A DNA stretch of 64,000 bases from Bradyrhizobium sp. Ce-3 (GCF_022835695.1 NZ_BQUV01000009.1:248001-312000); one strand, 5' to 3'. Shown: positions 36,736-45,573, numbered from the stretch's first letter. Notes: a model not told the origin generated them from the sequence alone. Program-made: numbers and translations.

Positions 36736-38541
36736 TCAGCCGCACATCTGACGGCGTGCGGTCGGCTGCCAGGCGTCGATGTCACGCTGCAAGGCAAGGC
36801 ACTCGGCAACCCGCTTGGGCGAGCCCAGTTCATTGGCCAGCAGCTGCGCCGCATGGATTTCGGCCATCGCGCCGCGAACGTCGCCACGCTGCAGCTGAAG
36901 CCTGCAAATCTGGAGCCGTAGCCGCACGATCTGAACCCGTCCCTCGATGCTGGACCACAGCTGGCGGGCGAGATGGAGATGCCGCATGGCTGCTTCATGA
37001 TCCTGCCGGGATAGCGCGAGGATCGCCTGCGCCTCGTTGGTGAGCGCGCGGATCGAGGGCATCGGCCAGCGATCCGGACTTCCGGACAGTTCGCAGATCA
37101 GTGCCTTCGCCTGACCGGCCCGATGCGTGTGGGCCGCGACCAGTGCCAGATGCGCGAGCAGGATTCCGCGCCGCTGCAGCGTCCACCAGGTCTTGCCGAT
37201 CAGGCTCCGCTCCAGACCTGCATAGGCGGCTTCCGCTTCGCCTCTTGCGAGCAGCAGCATGGCGCGGCCCGGCTCCGGGCACCAACCCAGCGTGTAAGCC
37301 CGGTCATAGGCTTCGAGCGCCGCGTCGTCATCGCCGATCGCCGCCAGAATATCGCCCAGCACCCGGTTGGCATCGCCCATCGACCATGGCGCATCGCTGG
37401 TCAGGCGCGCGAGCGCATCCTGAATGCGAGCCAGCGCTTCGTCGAGCGAGCCCCTGATGCCGAGCACCTCGGAGCGATGCAGCTGGCATGAGCCGGTCAA
37501 TTCCATGCCGCTGCCGGAACAGAAGTTCTGGTAGCTCCGCGTCCACTGGTCGGCCCGTGCCCAATCTCCGAACATCCGGGCGGCCCAGAGAATGTTGCAA
37601 TAGAGGTTGCCGCCCATGATCGGGTCCAGATTGCCGCTGGACAGTGCAACCGCGGCGGCATGGTCCTGATCGGCGAGGCCACCATGGGTGTCGCCGAGGC
37701 ACAGCCGATAGAAGCCGCGATAGGCCAGGCTCAGCGCCTCGACGTTGAGCTCATCCTTGAATCTGACCGACATGTAGGCCGCGTCGGCCAACGCGAGTGC
37801 CTGTTCCGGCTCGCCATCGAACGCAGCCAGCTTCGACTTCATCCACAACACCAGGGCTGCGGTGGCGGGATCGTCGAGCGTTGAAGCCCAATCTTCCGCG
37901 CGCGCGAGCCAGCCCTTTCCGATCGCGGCCTGGCCGCTCTCGAAATGCAGGCCGGAGAGGGCGATCGCATCGACCGCGGCGCCTGCAGCGTCACCGGCCT
38001 GGCTGCGCGCCGCGACCGCGCGAACCAGGATCGGAATCGCCGCCGCGGCCCTGCCGAGGCATTGCAGGGCAAGCGCCCAATTGTGCAGATCTTCAGCGGT
38101 GAGCTGGCCCCCTTGATCCGCGCTCGCGAACAGGGTGGCCGCTTGCAGCCATAATTGTCCGGCGGCCGCGCGTCGGGCGTGTCCGATTGCACCGACGGCG
38201 CCACCGACCTCCTTATGGTCGACGCGTTCCAGCTGCCGGATCTCGGATTCGAGGAAGAAGCGATAGCCTTTGGCCGGCAGATTTCGGATCGCGCCGTCCA
38301 TGCCGCCGCTGCGCAGCGCGGCGCGCAACGCACTCACCGCACGCTGCAGCGAGTTGTCGGTGACCGTCACATCGGGCCACACGGCTTCGAGGAGTTCTTC
38401 CTTGGAGATGACCCGGTCGCGGTGCTGAACAAGATAGACCAGCAGATCGAACACGCGCGGCTGCAATGCGACCTCTTGGCGCGCGCACAGCAGCACGCGC
38501 CCAGCTTCATCAAGCTCGAACAGTCCAAATGAAAATGCCAT
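36736..38541 (-). CDS. Winged-helix (Trans_reg_C) transcriptional regulator with TPR-like C-terminus
   Basis: The 601-aa protein has an N-terminal OmpR/CadC-type winged helix (residues 5-100): LQPRVFDLLVYLVQHRDRVISKEELLEAVW, SLQRAVSALRAALR and NLPAKGYRF. No receiver domain is present. The remaining 480 residues are helical repeats (DILAAIGDDDAALEAYDRAYTLGW). There is no P-loop ATPase domain and no transmembrane segment. It is divergent from the DUF4242-hypothetical-methyltransferase genes, with 157 bases between starts, and so is a likely regulator of them. Confidence 0.85.
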   Translation of the reverse strand: MAFSFGLFELDEAGRVLLCARQEVALQPRVFDLLVYLVQHRDRVISKEELLEAVWPDVTVTDNSLQRAVSALRAALRSGGMDGAIRNLPAKGYRFFLESEIRQLERVDHKEVGGAVGAIGHARRAAAGQLWLQAATLFASADQGGQLTAEDLHNWALALQCLGRAAAAIPILVRAVAARSQAGDAAGAAVDAIALSGLHFESGQAAIGKGWLARAEDWASTLDDPATAALVLWMKSKLAAFDGEPEQALALADAAYMSVRFKDELNVEALSLAYRGFYRLCLGDTHGGLADQDHAAAVALSSGNLDPIMGGNLYCNILWAARMFGDWARADQWTRSYQNFCSGSGMELTGSCQLHRSEVLGIRGSLDEALARIQDALARLTSDAPWSMGDANRVLGDILAAIGDDDAALEAYDRAYTLGWCPEPGRAMLLLARGEAEAAYAGLERSLIGKTWWTLQRRGILLAHLALVAAHTHRAGQAKALICELSGSPDRWPMPSIRALTNEAQAILALSRQDHEAAMRHLHLARQLWSSIEGRVQIVRLRLQICRLQLQRGDVRGAMAEIHAAQLLANELGSPKRVAECLALQRDIDAWQPTARRQMCG

Positions 38542-38698
38542 GTGTATAGGTCCGCGCCTGGCGGAAAAGGTTCAGGCAAAGATCAGACAATGATCAGTCC
38601 GCGGTAAGGACAGTCGGCAGCGTCAGCGCCTATAGCTCATCATGGCCCGAGATCATCGTGGCTTGCTGTTCAACCGCTGCAACCGAGGAGAACTTCCG

Positions 38699-39004
38699 AT
38701 GGAACTCTATGTCATTCGCCGTCCGAGCGCCTGGGCAAACATGAGCGAGCTGGAACTCGCCGGCGCACTGTCCGCCAAAATCGGCGATGAGCAGATGCCG
38801 GGTCGCGTCCGCTGGATCCGCAGTTATGCGGTGCATGAGGCAGATGGCCGCATCGGCACATTCTGCATATACGAGGCGCGCGACGGCGACTCGATCCGGG
38901 AACATGCGCGCTGCGTCGGCATGCCGGGCGAGGAATTCTACAAGGTCGCGACAACCGTCGTGATGCGTGCTGATCCCGTCGAACCGCCCATTGCAGCCGA
39001 GTGA
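38699..39004 (+). CDS. DUF4242 domain protein
   Basis: The 101-aa protein starts MELYVIRRPSAW with cgaggagaacttccg upstream. The ferredoxin-like DUF4242 pattern is visible: VRWIRSYAVHEADGRIGTFCIYEARDGDSIREHARCVGMP. Members include nickel-binding SCO4226 of Streptomyces. Conserved Tyr, His and Cys residues (H57, C67, H79, C82 approximately) could bind metal. It is probably the first gene of an operon opposite the winged-helix regulator. Confidence 0.8.
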   Translation: MELYVIRRPSAWANMSELELAGALSAKIGDEQMPGRVRWIRSYAVHEADGRIGTFCIYEARDGDSIREHARCVGMPGEEFYKVATTVVMRADPVEPPIAAE

Positions 39005-39083
39005 CGCCTGCGGGGCGTCGCATGGCGCATCCCGGCCAAGCCGTCGTCCGGGGCGCCATCACAATTCGATCAAGGAAACGATT

Positions 39084-39494
39084 ATGTCGATCTTTTTCAT
39101 GGAGTCCGTTTCAAGTCCGGTACGAAGACATTTATCCATCCTGCTCTTGCGCATCCGCCGGATCGTCAATCAAACCGTCGCAGGCATGCTCGCACACCGC
39201 GAGCGGCAGGCAACTCGCTTGATGCCGCGCGAGCCCGGCGACCGGCGGCCGAAGGCTGCCGGCAACCGCTGCTCGCGCCCGATCATTCGAAGCGCCGTGC
39301 TCGGGCTGATGATCGCAGGTCTGTCCTCACCCGTGTTCACGCGAGCGGAGGAGCCTGCGGTTCGGGAGCGTCATACAGCTCCGGCACAGCAGGCCGTTTG
39401 GTCTCAGCGCAGCAAGCATGGCTGCAGGCATCGCTCGGATTGGAGCATGGTTGCCGCGTCTCAGATTCCGGTCCTGCTCGACCGTCGCACCTAG
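39084..39494 (+). CDS. Hypothetical protein, basic
   Basis: The 136-aa reading frame starts at ATG 39084 with caaggaaacgatt upstream. It is arginine-rich, with one hydrophobic stretch (SAVLGLMIAGLSSPVF, about residues 74-89) ending in a TRAEEP signal-cleavage-like site. I do not recognise it. Codon use is acceptable but not strong, so it may be real or spurious. It lies between the DUF4242 gene and the methyltransferase gene on the same strand. Confidence 0.4.
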   Translation: MSIFFMESVSSPVRRHLSILLLRIRRIVNQTVAGMLAHRERQATRLMPREPGDRRPKAAGNRCSRPIIRSAVLGLMIAGLSSPVFTRAEEPAVRERHTAPAQQAVWSQRSKHGCRHRSDWSMVAASQIPVLLDRRT

Positions 39495-39610
39495 TTCGCA
39501 GCACATTGAAGTCATTGCACCGCATGACGCCGTTTTGGCGCAGCGCGCGGACTTCAGGCGAAGCCAGTGGCTTCGCCGCGAGCCGCACGTCATTTTCAAA
39601 GGAGATACAG

Positions 39611-40438
39611 ATGAACGTTCAGACCGAAATTCCAACCGTCGATCTCGCAGCGGTCAAGGCGCGCCAGCAGGCCACCTGGAGCTCGGGAGATTACGCGATC
39701 GTCGGCACCACGTTGCAGATCGTCGGCGAAACCCTCTGCGAGGCGGTCGACCTGCGCAGCAATCAAATGGTGCTCGACGTCGCCGCCGGCAACGGCAACG
39801 CGACGCTGGCCGCGGCGCGGCGCTTTGCCGACGTGGTCTCGACCGACTATGTCGCAGCGTTGCTCGAGCGCGGCCGCGAGCGGGCGGCCGCGGAGCGTCT
39901 GCCGGTCACGTTCCAGCAAGCGGATGCGGAGAAGCTGCCGTTTGCCGACGCGAGTTTCGACGTCGTGCTGTCGACCTTCGGCGCGATGTTCACCGCCGAT
40001 CAGCAGCAGGCTGCGAATGAACTGCGCCGCGTCTGCCGCATCGGCGGCAAGATCGGCCTTGCGAGCTGGACGCCGGAGGGTTTCATCGGCCAGGTGTTCA
40101 AGACCATCGGCAAGTATGTGCCGCCGGCGCCCGGCGTGAAGTCGCCCGCGCTATGGGGCACCGAGGCCCATCTCGGCGCCCTGTTCGGGCCGCAGGCCAA
40201 GGTCGATGCCAAGCGCAGGCACTTCAATTTCCGCTACAAATCGCGCGAGCATTTCCTCGAGATCTTCCGCACCTATTACGGCCCGGTGCTGAAAGCCTTC
40301 GGGGCGATCGATGCCATCAAGCAGCAATTGCTCGCCACTGACCTGTTCGCGTTGATGGATCAATTCGACGTCGCGAAGGACGGGACGCTGGTCATTCCCA
40401 GCGAATACCTCGAGGCTGTGATCACCAGGCAGCGCTGA
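39611..40438 (+). CDS. Class I SAM-dependent methyltransferase
   Basis: The 275-aa protein has an aaggagatacag ribosome site. Motif I VLDVAAGNGNATLAAARRF lies near residue 56, STDYVAALLERGRERA next, then ADAEKLPFADASFDVVLSTFGAMFTADQ and a motif like GGKIGLASWTPEGFIGQVF. The pattern is that of UbiE/Coq5-like small-molecule methyltransferases. The substrate is unknown. It ends an apparent operon opposite a winged-helix regulator and is followed by a strong terminator. Confidence 0.87.
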   Translation: MNVQTEIPTVDLAAVKARQQATWSSGDYAIVGTTLQIVGETLCEAVDLRSNQMVLDVAAGNGNATLAAARRFADVVSTDYVAALLERGRERAAAERLPVTFQQADAEKLPFADASFDVVLSTFGAMFTADQQQAANELRRVCRIGGKIGLASWTPEGFIGQVFKTIGKYVPPAPGVKSPALWGTEAHLGALFGPQAKVDAKRRHFNFRYKSREHFLEIFRTYYGPVLKAFGAIDAIKQQLLATDLFALMDQFDVAKDGTLVIPSEYLEAVITRQR

Positions 40439-40465
40439 GCGGCCGAACGCTGTTCGTCGAAACGG

Positions 40466-40498
40466 ATGTGGCACCGGCATTTCTCGCCGGTGCCACAT
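40466..40498. terminator. Bidirectional terminator, methyltransferase / FecR genes
   Basis: A perfect 13-bp stem ATGTGGCACCGGC / GCCGGTGCCACAT with a 7-base loop is followed by TTGTTTC on the plus strand. It lies between stops at 40438 and 40508. Confidence 0.88.
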
Positions 40499-40507
40499 TT
40501 GTTTCGG

Positions 40508-42088
40508 CTATTGACGCTTGTCTCTGCGTGCCGGCTTCGCTGGGCGCGGCGGCGGTGCGCGCCGTTGCTGGAAGGCGGGACGCGCCTGTACCGCCGGCCG
40601 TTGCAGGCCCGGACGCGCGCCCGGTGCAGCCTGCTGAATGGCAGGCCGCGGCTGACCGGGCGCCTGCGGCACCGGCTGCGCGGTGCCCTGCCGCGGCACG
40701 CCGGGTTGACCCGGCTGAGTCACTGGTTGTCCTGCTGGTTGTCCCGGCTCACGCACGCCGCCCGGCTGCTGGGTACGGCCCGGCGGCAGGCCGCCTTGGC
40801 GTGCCGGCGGCTGTTGTCCGGCGGGCTGGGTCGCGCCGCCCTGGCGCGTGGGTTCTTGGCGTGTGGGCTCTTGGCGTACCGGCTGTTGTCCCGCAGGCGT
40901 CTGGACGCCGGGCGCGTGCGGCAAGGTCGTGCCGCCGGGCTGGCCGGGCAGCGCGTGTTGTGCGCCGCCTTGCTGCTGCGTGCCCGGCTGCTGCTGCGAG
41001 CCCTGCCGCCCCGGCGTGCCCGGCTGCTGCGGCTGGCCGGGACGGTTCGGCTGACCGGGCTGCTGCAATTGACCCGGACGGTTCTGCCGACCCGGCTGTT
41101 GCGGCGTGTTGCGGTTCTGACCCGGCAGGCCGTTCTGGCGCTGCTGGTTGGGCTGCACCGGCTGGCCGCGGTTCGGATAGGGCGCTGCCGGATTGGCTCT
41201 GCGGAAATCGGGATTGGCGCGACGGAAGTCGCGCTGCTCGGTCACGACCTGGCGGCCCAGCGTCTGCGCCGAATGCACCGCGCGCACGAAGCCCTGGTCT
41301 CGCGTCACCTGTTGCGGCGAGATCGTCAGCGGTACCGCGGCGAAGCGGGCGCCGCCGGCGCCGGGGCGAATCGCAAAGCCGCTGGCGCCGCGCGTCAGCA
41401 CGCCGAGCGAGGCGCCGCTGCGGTCGTTGACCTCGATGCGGCCGACATGGCCGTCGGCGTCGGGATAGAGCTTGATGCCGACATTGTTGCTGGTCGCGGT
41501 GGCGCCTTCGGGCACTTCGACGAGACCGGTGGTGCCGCGGATGCCGAGCGTCGCGGTCGGTGTCGAGATCTTCATGTCGCCGGTCTTGGCGACGGCAGCG
41601 GCGACGAACGCCGCCGTGCCCTTGGCGACGTTGAACAGCGCGCTGTTCTGCGCGCCGCCGTCCTCGTAGACGTAGTTGTCGATCGTGATCCTGGCGTTGG
41701 CGCGCAGGTTGAAGGTGGTGCCGTCGTTGAAGGTGATGCCGAGCGAGGAGGTCGCCGAGGTGGCGACGTCGTCATTGGCAAAGATGTCGTCGCGGATCTG
41801 CAGCGGCGTCGTGGTGTTGTTGCGCGTGACGGTCGCGGTTCCGGTCAGCGTCGCGACGTTGCCGATCGGCTCGGGCGCTGCGGCCTGCGGCGTGGCGGGC
41901 GCCGGAGCTGCGGGCGCAGCCGGTGCCGGCGTCGAGGGTGTCGCGCCCGGCGCCGGGGCGGTCGAGGGCGCCGGCTGCGCTTGCGCGAGCTGCGTCAGCT
42001 CCGGCGCGGCATCGGCCGTTCCTTGCCAACCGATCGTGACGCCGACACCAAGCAGAAGCGCGAAGAGGAAGGTGCGGCGCATCACCAT
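40508..42088 (-). CDS. FecR domain-containing exported protein with Pro/Gln/Gly-rich tail
   Basis: The 526-aa protein has a signal peptide (MRRTFLFALLLGVGVTIGW, cleavage near ADA) and an Ala/Pro linker. A FecR-like domain follows (about residues 75-190): GNVATLTGTATVTRNN...NDDVATSATSSLGITFNDGTTFNLRANARITIDNYVY and TPTATLGIRGTTGLVEV. After about residue 270 the chain is almost wholly PGQ, QQPG and RQGG repeats with a basic end. No FecI sigma factor is adjacent. The start at 42088 (MVMRRT) has cccgggaatcg upstream. Confidence 0.82.
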   Translation of the reverse strand: MVMRRTFLFALLLGVGVTIGWQGTADAAPELTQLAQAQPAPSTAPAPGATPSTPAPAAPAAPAPATPQAAAPEPIGNVATLTGTATVTRNNTTTPLQIRDDIFANDDVATSATSSLGITFNDGTTFNLRANARITIDNYVYEDGGAQNSALFNVAKGTAAFVAAAVAKTGDMKISTPTATLGIRGTTGLVEVPEGATATSNNVGIKLYPDADGHVGRIEVNDRSGASLGVLTRGASGFAIRPGAGGARFAAVPLTISPQQVTRDQGFVRAVHSAQTLGRQVVTEQRDFRRANPDFRRANPAAPYPNRGQPVQPNQQRQNGLPGQNRNTPQQPGRQNRPGQLQQPGQPNRPGQPQQPGTPGRQGSQQQPGTQQQGGAQHALPGQPGGTTLPHAPGVQTPAGQQPVRQEPTRQEPTRQGGATQPAGQQPPARQGGLPPGRTQQPGGVREPGQPAGQPVTQPGQPGVPRQGTAQPVPQAPGQPRPAIQQAAPGARPGLQRPAVQARPAFQQRRAPPPRPAKPARRDKRQ

Positions 42089-42241
42089 CGATTCCCGGGA
42101 GAAATTGGGGAGGGGCAATTGAGCCGCGTCAGGCTGAATGCCGAATGAACGGTCCTGCCTTGTTGTCATGGCGGACCAAAACGATCAAGCACCACGCTCC
42201 GTTGCCGGAGGCGCGGTGCCTGGTCGCCGTTGGGGTTTTGC

Positions 42242-42568
42242 TTAGCCGCGCTTGTGAGGAGTGATATTGAGTGGCTTCGCCGGCTTGGCCGCAGGAGCGT
42301 AGCTCGCGGGCTGCGCTGCCGTCGCCGGGGGCACGTAGTGGAACACCGCCTTGCAGCCGTCGCTGAGCAGCGCGCGCTGGCGGATCATGCAGGCCGTGAC
42401 GCGATCGACGTCGGGGATTTCCGAGCTGCACAGCCGCATCGCATCGGCTGTGCACATCTGCTGCTGTTCGTCGGTGTAGGCGTAGGACGCCGAGGTCAAC
42501 AGACCGAGCGTGAACGCGGTTGCCGCCAGCAGTTTGCCGTGACGAAGCGCGGAAGCGGTGAAAGCCAT
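42242..42568 (-). CDS. Small exported cysteine-containing hypothetical protein
   Basis: The 108-aa protein has a strong gagggggacatc ribosome site and a signal peptide (HGKLLAATAFTLGLLTSASYA). The mature domain holds CTADAMRLCSSEIPDVDRVTACMIRQRALLSDGCKAVF. The four cysteines have spacing seen in small Cys-rich-repeat rhizobial periplasmic proteins (C-x7-C ... C-x11-C). A lysine/proline tail follows. Function is unknown. It is upstream of and co-directional with the FecR gene. Confidence 0.72.
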   Translation of the reverse strand: MAFTASALRHGKLLAATAFTLGLLTSASYAYTDEQQQMCTADAMRLCSSEIPDVDRVTACMIRQRALLSDGCKAVFHYVPPATAAQPASYAPAAKPAKPLNITPHKRG

Positions 42569-42689
42569 GATGTCCCCCTCGTGATCGCGCCGACGCAGCG
42601 CGTTGTCCTGCGCATCACTAGGGAGGTTCGGTTTCGGGAATTCTTCGTGCGCACGGCGAAATGGTTTCGTCGCGCGCCGGTTTGTTTCG

Positions 42690-43337
42690 TCAAGCACTCG
42701 TGGACGGGGTGAGGTCCGCCATTGCGGCAGCGCGGGCCGCCGGAGCCCCTTCGAGCGCGAGCACAGCCTCGCGTTGGGCCTCGGGCATGGCGCGGATGCG
42801 GCGCCGCGCGGTGAAGCGGAGCGCGGCAAAGCCGCCGACAAACACCACGATCTTGCTGACGATGCCGAAGATCGGCATCACGACAGCCCATGTCGTGATC
42901 TCGCAGGTCAGCGCGACGAAGGCGTTCACCGCGGCGGAGACGAACATCAGGGCCGACCAGGCGTAACCGACCTTGACGGCGACATCGGGCACGACGGTCT
43001 GTGCGATCGCGGGCAGATAGCGGTTCAGCCAGCCCGGCTTCAGCATCACGACGCCGACGATGGCGTAGATCACGCTCGGCTTGAACAGCACGAAGCGCGG
43101 GTCATGGGTGAGCAGGGTGGCGGTGCCGGCGGTGACGACCAGGAACAGGCTGAGCCATTCCATGGTGTCGATCCGCTTCCCCCGCACCATCTGGATGCCG
43201 ATCTGCGCGACACCGAAGGCGATGCCGAGGCCGACCGCGAGCGCGGTGTTGTGCGTCAGCAGGAACAGCACAAGAAATACGAGCGTCGACGCCAGGTCGA
43301 GCGCCAGCAGCCTTGCCGCGGTGAGGAAGTGCTTCAT
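42690..43337 (-). CDS. YciB/IspZ-like integral membrane protein
   Basis: The 215-aa protein has about five or six hydrophobic segments. The layout and the segment FVLFKPSVIYAIVGVVMLKPGWLNRYLPAIAQTVV match the YciB (septation protein A, IspZ) family. That family is linked to cell-envelope synthesis and division in E. coli and Shigella. It is diverged at the N-terminus and may be a second paralogue. The ATG at 43337 begins MKHFLTAARLLAL. Tandem 13-base repeats lie just upstream. Confidence 0.75.
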   Translation of the reverse strand: MKHFLTAARLLALDLASTLVFLVLFLLTHNTALAVGLGIAFGVAQIGIQMVRGKRIDTMEWLSLFLVVTAGTATLLTHDPRFVLFKPSVIYAIVGVVMLKPGWLNRYLPAIAQTVVPDVAVKVGYAWSALMFVSAAVNAFVALTCEITTWAVVMPIFGIVSKIVVFVGGFAALRFTARRRIRAMPEAQREAVLALEGAPAARAAAMADLTPSTSA

Positions 43338-43359
43338 CGATCGTCGAGCTCCGCTTGCC

Positions 43360-43398
43360 AAGTCACGTCGTCAAGTCACGTCGTCAAGTCACGTCGTC
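43360..43398. repeat. Three tandem copies of a 13-base repeat
   Basis: aagtcacgtcgtc occurs three times head to tail (43360-43372, 43373-43385, 43386-43398), followed by a partial inverted copy atgtgacg. It lies 23-61 bases upstream of the YciB-like start. It could be a regulator-binding array or a simple slipped-strand repeat. Confidence 0.85.
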
Positions 43399-43494
43399 AT
43401 GTGACGCCTTGGCGCGATCCGCGCCTGTGTCGGCACAGCCAGGCAGATTGTCGGGCCGCAAGCCTATCGATTTCTGAAATCGAGGAGCGAATTC

Positions 43495-44604
43495 TCAGTT
43501 TGGACGGCCGATTTCCGGCGGATCGTTCGCGGCGGGCCCGGTCATCGCCCTGCGGCGATACTCGGTCGGCGTCACCCCGGTGTCCGCCTTGAAGGCGCGG
43601 TTGAACGGCGCCAGCGACTGGAATCCGGCATCGAGCGCAATCGTCAGCACCGGCACCTCGGCCTGATCGGGATCGCCGAGCGCCGCCTTGGCCTCGTCGA
43701 GGCGATAGCGGTTGACGAAGGCGTTGAAATTCCGGTGGCCGAGCCCGTCATTGATCAGGGTGCGAAGCCGGTATTCCGGTAGGCCGAGCCTGACCGCGAG
43801 CACGCCGATGGTCAGCCCTTCCTGCCGATAGGTTCGCTCGGTCGTCATCAGATGCTTGAGCTGATTGAGCGACGCGCGATCCTGAGGCGACGGGCCGTCG
43901 GGTTCTGACGGTCCGCCGGCCCGTCCGGCCGGGCCACCGGAGCCTGGTCCGGCGACAGCCGGCTGGCTCTCGGGCGGATCGAACAGCATCATCCAGATCG
44001 ACATCAGCGCGAAGGCGCCAAGGCCGAGCGCGCCGCTCAGGCTGATGGACCGGTTCGGTATGGCGGCCAGTCCGGCCGCGGCGGAGAACATCATCTGCAG
44101 GCCAATGCCGATCACCAGCGCGATCAACAGCCGGCCGCGTGCCGTTGTCACGGCGGTGTGCCAGCCCTTCGCAATCTGGCTGATGCCGAGTACGGCGAAG
44201 GTGATCGTCGCCAGCCCCAGCACGCGGCCGCACGTCCACGCAGCATCGGGCCAGATCATCCAGCCGTTGTAGCTCACGAGGCCAAGGCCGGCGTGCAGCA
44301 TCCAGACCGCCGCATGCCAGGGCCGCAGGGCAAACTGACCGTCGAATATGGTGCGCGCCCACAGCCAGAAGATCACGGGAGAGCCCATCGCGAAGGCGAC
44401 GAACGGAGAGCTCCAGCCGAATGACGTTGCGGGAAAGAAGGGTGCAGTCGAAATCGCGTAGGCCGCGCCCGCGACGCCCATGGCGGCGCCAAGGTTCGCG
44501 GCGCGATGCACTGCCGCATGGCGCAACAGCAGCACCGCGCAAACCACCAGGAACAGCGCGACCACCGCGCCCCGGAGGCCGAGTTCAAGAGCCGTCATCG
44601 CCAT
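43495..44604 (-). CDS. AraC-family regulator with seven-transmembrane N-terminus
   Basis: The 369-aa protein has about seven hydrophobic segments in residues 1-215 and a Gly/Pro linker (about 220-245). An AraC/XylS DNA-binding domain follows (residues 260-355): LTIGVLAVRLGLPEYRLRTLINDGLGHRNFNAFVNRYRLDEAKAAL, then TIALDAGFQSLAPFNRAFKADTGVTPTEYRR. Membrane-tethered AraC regulators sense envelope or lipid signals, and the ligand here is unknown. The YciB-like gene follows it 158 bases downstream on the same strand. Confidence 0.88.
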   Translation of the reverse strand: MAMTALELGLRGAVVALFLVVCAVLLLRHAAVHRAANLGAAMGVAGAAYAISTAPFFPATSFGWSSPFVAFAMGSPVIFWLWARTIFDGQFALRPWHAAVWMLHAGLGLVSYNGWMIWPDAAWTCGRVLGLATITFAVLGISQIAKGWHTAVTTARGRLLIALVIGIGLQMMFSAAAGLAAIPNRSISLSGALGLGAFALMSIWMMLFDPPESQPAVAGPGSGGPAGRAGGPSEPDGPSPQDRASLNQLKHLMTTERTYRQEGLTIGVLAVRLGLPEYRLRTLINDGLGHRNFNAFVNRYRLDEAKAALGDPDQAEVPVLTIALDAGFQSLAPFNRAFKADTGVTPTEYRRRAMTGPAANDPPEIGRPN

Positions 44605-44727
44605 CGCAAGCCGCCCGCAGGTTCAACCAACCCCGACATCGCCATTCTTATAGCGCGTCCGGAGGCTCACATGAAGCGACCGCCGGACCGGCAGTCACCT
44701 GGACGCCGCCGCCCATGCACAAACCCG

Positions 44728-44757
44728 CTGTCGTCCCTGCTCTCGCAGGGACGACAG
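44728..44757 (-). terminator. Long perfect hairpin after DUF2147 gene
   Basis: A 13-bp perfect stem CTGTCGTCCCTGC / GCAGGGACGACAG has a TCTC loop. On the minus strand it lies 46 bases past the DUF2147 stop and is followed by CGGGTTTGTG. It is also a variant of the window's gtcgtcc repeat. Confidence 0.65.
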
Positions 44758-44802
44758 CTGAGATGAGGTACGCCAAGCGGTTCATTCTCGGAGATCGAAG
44801 GC

Positions 44803-45573
44803 CTAGCTGACCCGTTTCCAGGTCTGGCCGCCGCAGAACATGCCGCCGAAGGCGCAGCCCTGCACGCGCATCGCATTCGGGCCCTTCATCGCGATCGTCG
44901 AGTCGTAGTTGCGGCCGGAGTCGGGATCGTGGATGCGGCCGCTCCACTTGCTGCCGTCGGGCTTCATGTTGATCAGGATGCGTTCGTTGCTCTTCTCGGA
45001 ATAGCCACAGAGGTTGGCGCCGCAGGCCTCGACGCGGACATTGCCCTTGTTCTCCTCGGTGGCCCAGACGCCGATCGGTCCGGCCTGTGCCGCAGCAGGC
45101 GCTGTGGCAATTGGAGCGGCTTGCGGCGGCGGCGCTGGCTGGGCGGCGATCGGGGCCGGTGCGGCAGGGGCGGCTTCGACCGGCGCGGGGGCTGTGGTTG
45201 CGACCGTTGCCGGCGGCGCCGGGGGCGGCGCAGGCGGCGGGACCGCGGCAGCGACGGGCGCGGCCGGCTGCGGCGCGGCGGCCTGAACCGGTGCAGGCGC
45301 CGGAGCGGGCGCAGGACGCGGGGCGGGCGGCGGCGAACTCGTCGCGGCGGTATCGTCATCATCGTCGGACTTCGAGCCGAGATTCTTGCTGATGCCGCCG
45401 ATCGTGCCGTTATAGCCCGGCGCCGAGATGCGGATGCAGGACAACGCGCTGCAATTGCGCGGCGCCTCGACATGGATGCGCTGGCCGTCGATCTGGAAGG
45501 TGATGCCGGTGCCGCCGGCATGGGCTGACGTGGTGGCCATCAGCAGCGCGGCGATCGCAACGAGCTTCTTCAT
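44803..45573 (-). CDS. Exported DUF2147-type protein with Pro/Ala linker (copy 1)
   Basis: The 256-aa protein has a signal peptide (MKKLVAIAALLMATTSAHAG). A first domain at residues 21-65 (GTGITFQIDGQRIHVEAPRNCSALSCIRISAPGY) is joined by about 95 residues of Ala/Pro to a DUF2147-like C-terminal domain: GPIGVWATEENKGNVRVEACGANLCGYSE...ILINMKPDGSKWSGRIHDPDSGRNYDS. DUF2147 proteins are small periplasmic barrels of unknown role. A divergent paralogue lies at 45759-46517 with the same two-domain layout. Confidence 0.83.
   Translation of the reverse strand: MKKLVAIAALLMATTSAHAGGTGITFQIDGQRIHVEAPRNCSALSCIRISAPGYNGTIGGISKNLGSKSDDDDDTAATSSPPPAPRPAPAPAPAPVQAAAPQPAAPVAAAVPPPAPPPAPPATVATTAPAPVEAAPAAPAPIAAQPAPPPQAAPIATAPAAAQAGPIGVWATEENKGNVRVEACGANLCGYSEKSNERILINMKPDGSKWSGRIHDPDSGRNYDSTIAMKGPNAMRVQGCAFGGMFCGGQTWKRVS

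Noticed and set aside
43360-43398. Tandem repeat as a possible CRISPR array
   Set aside because: Units are 13 bases with no spacers and no cas genes in the window.
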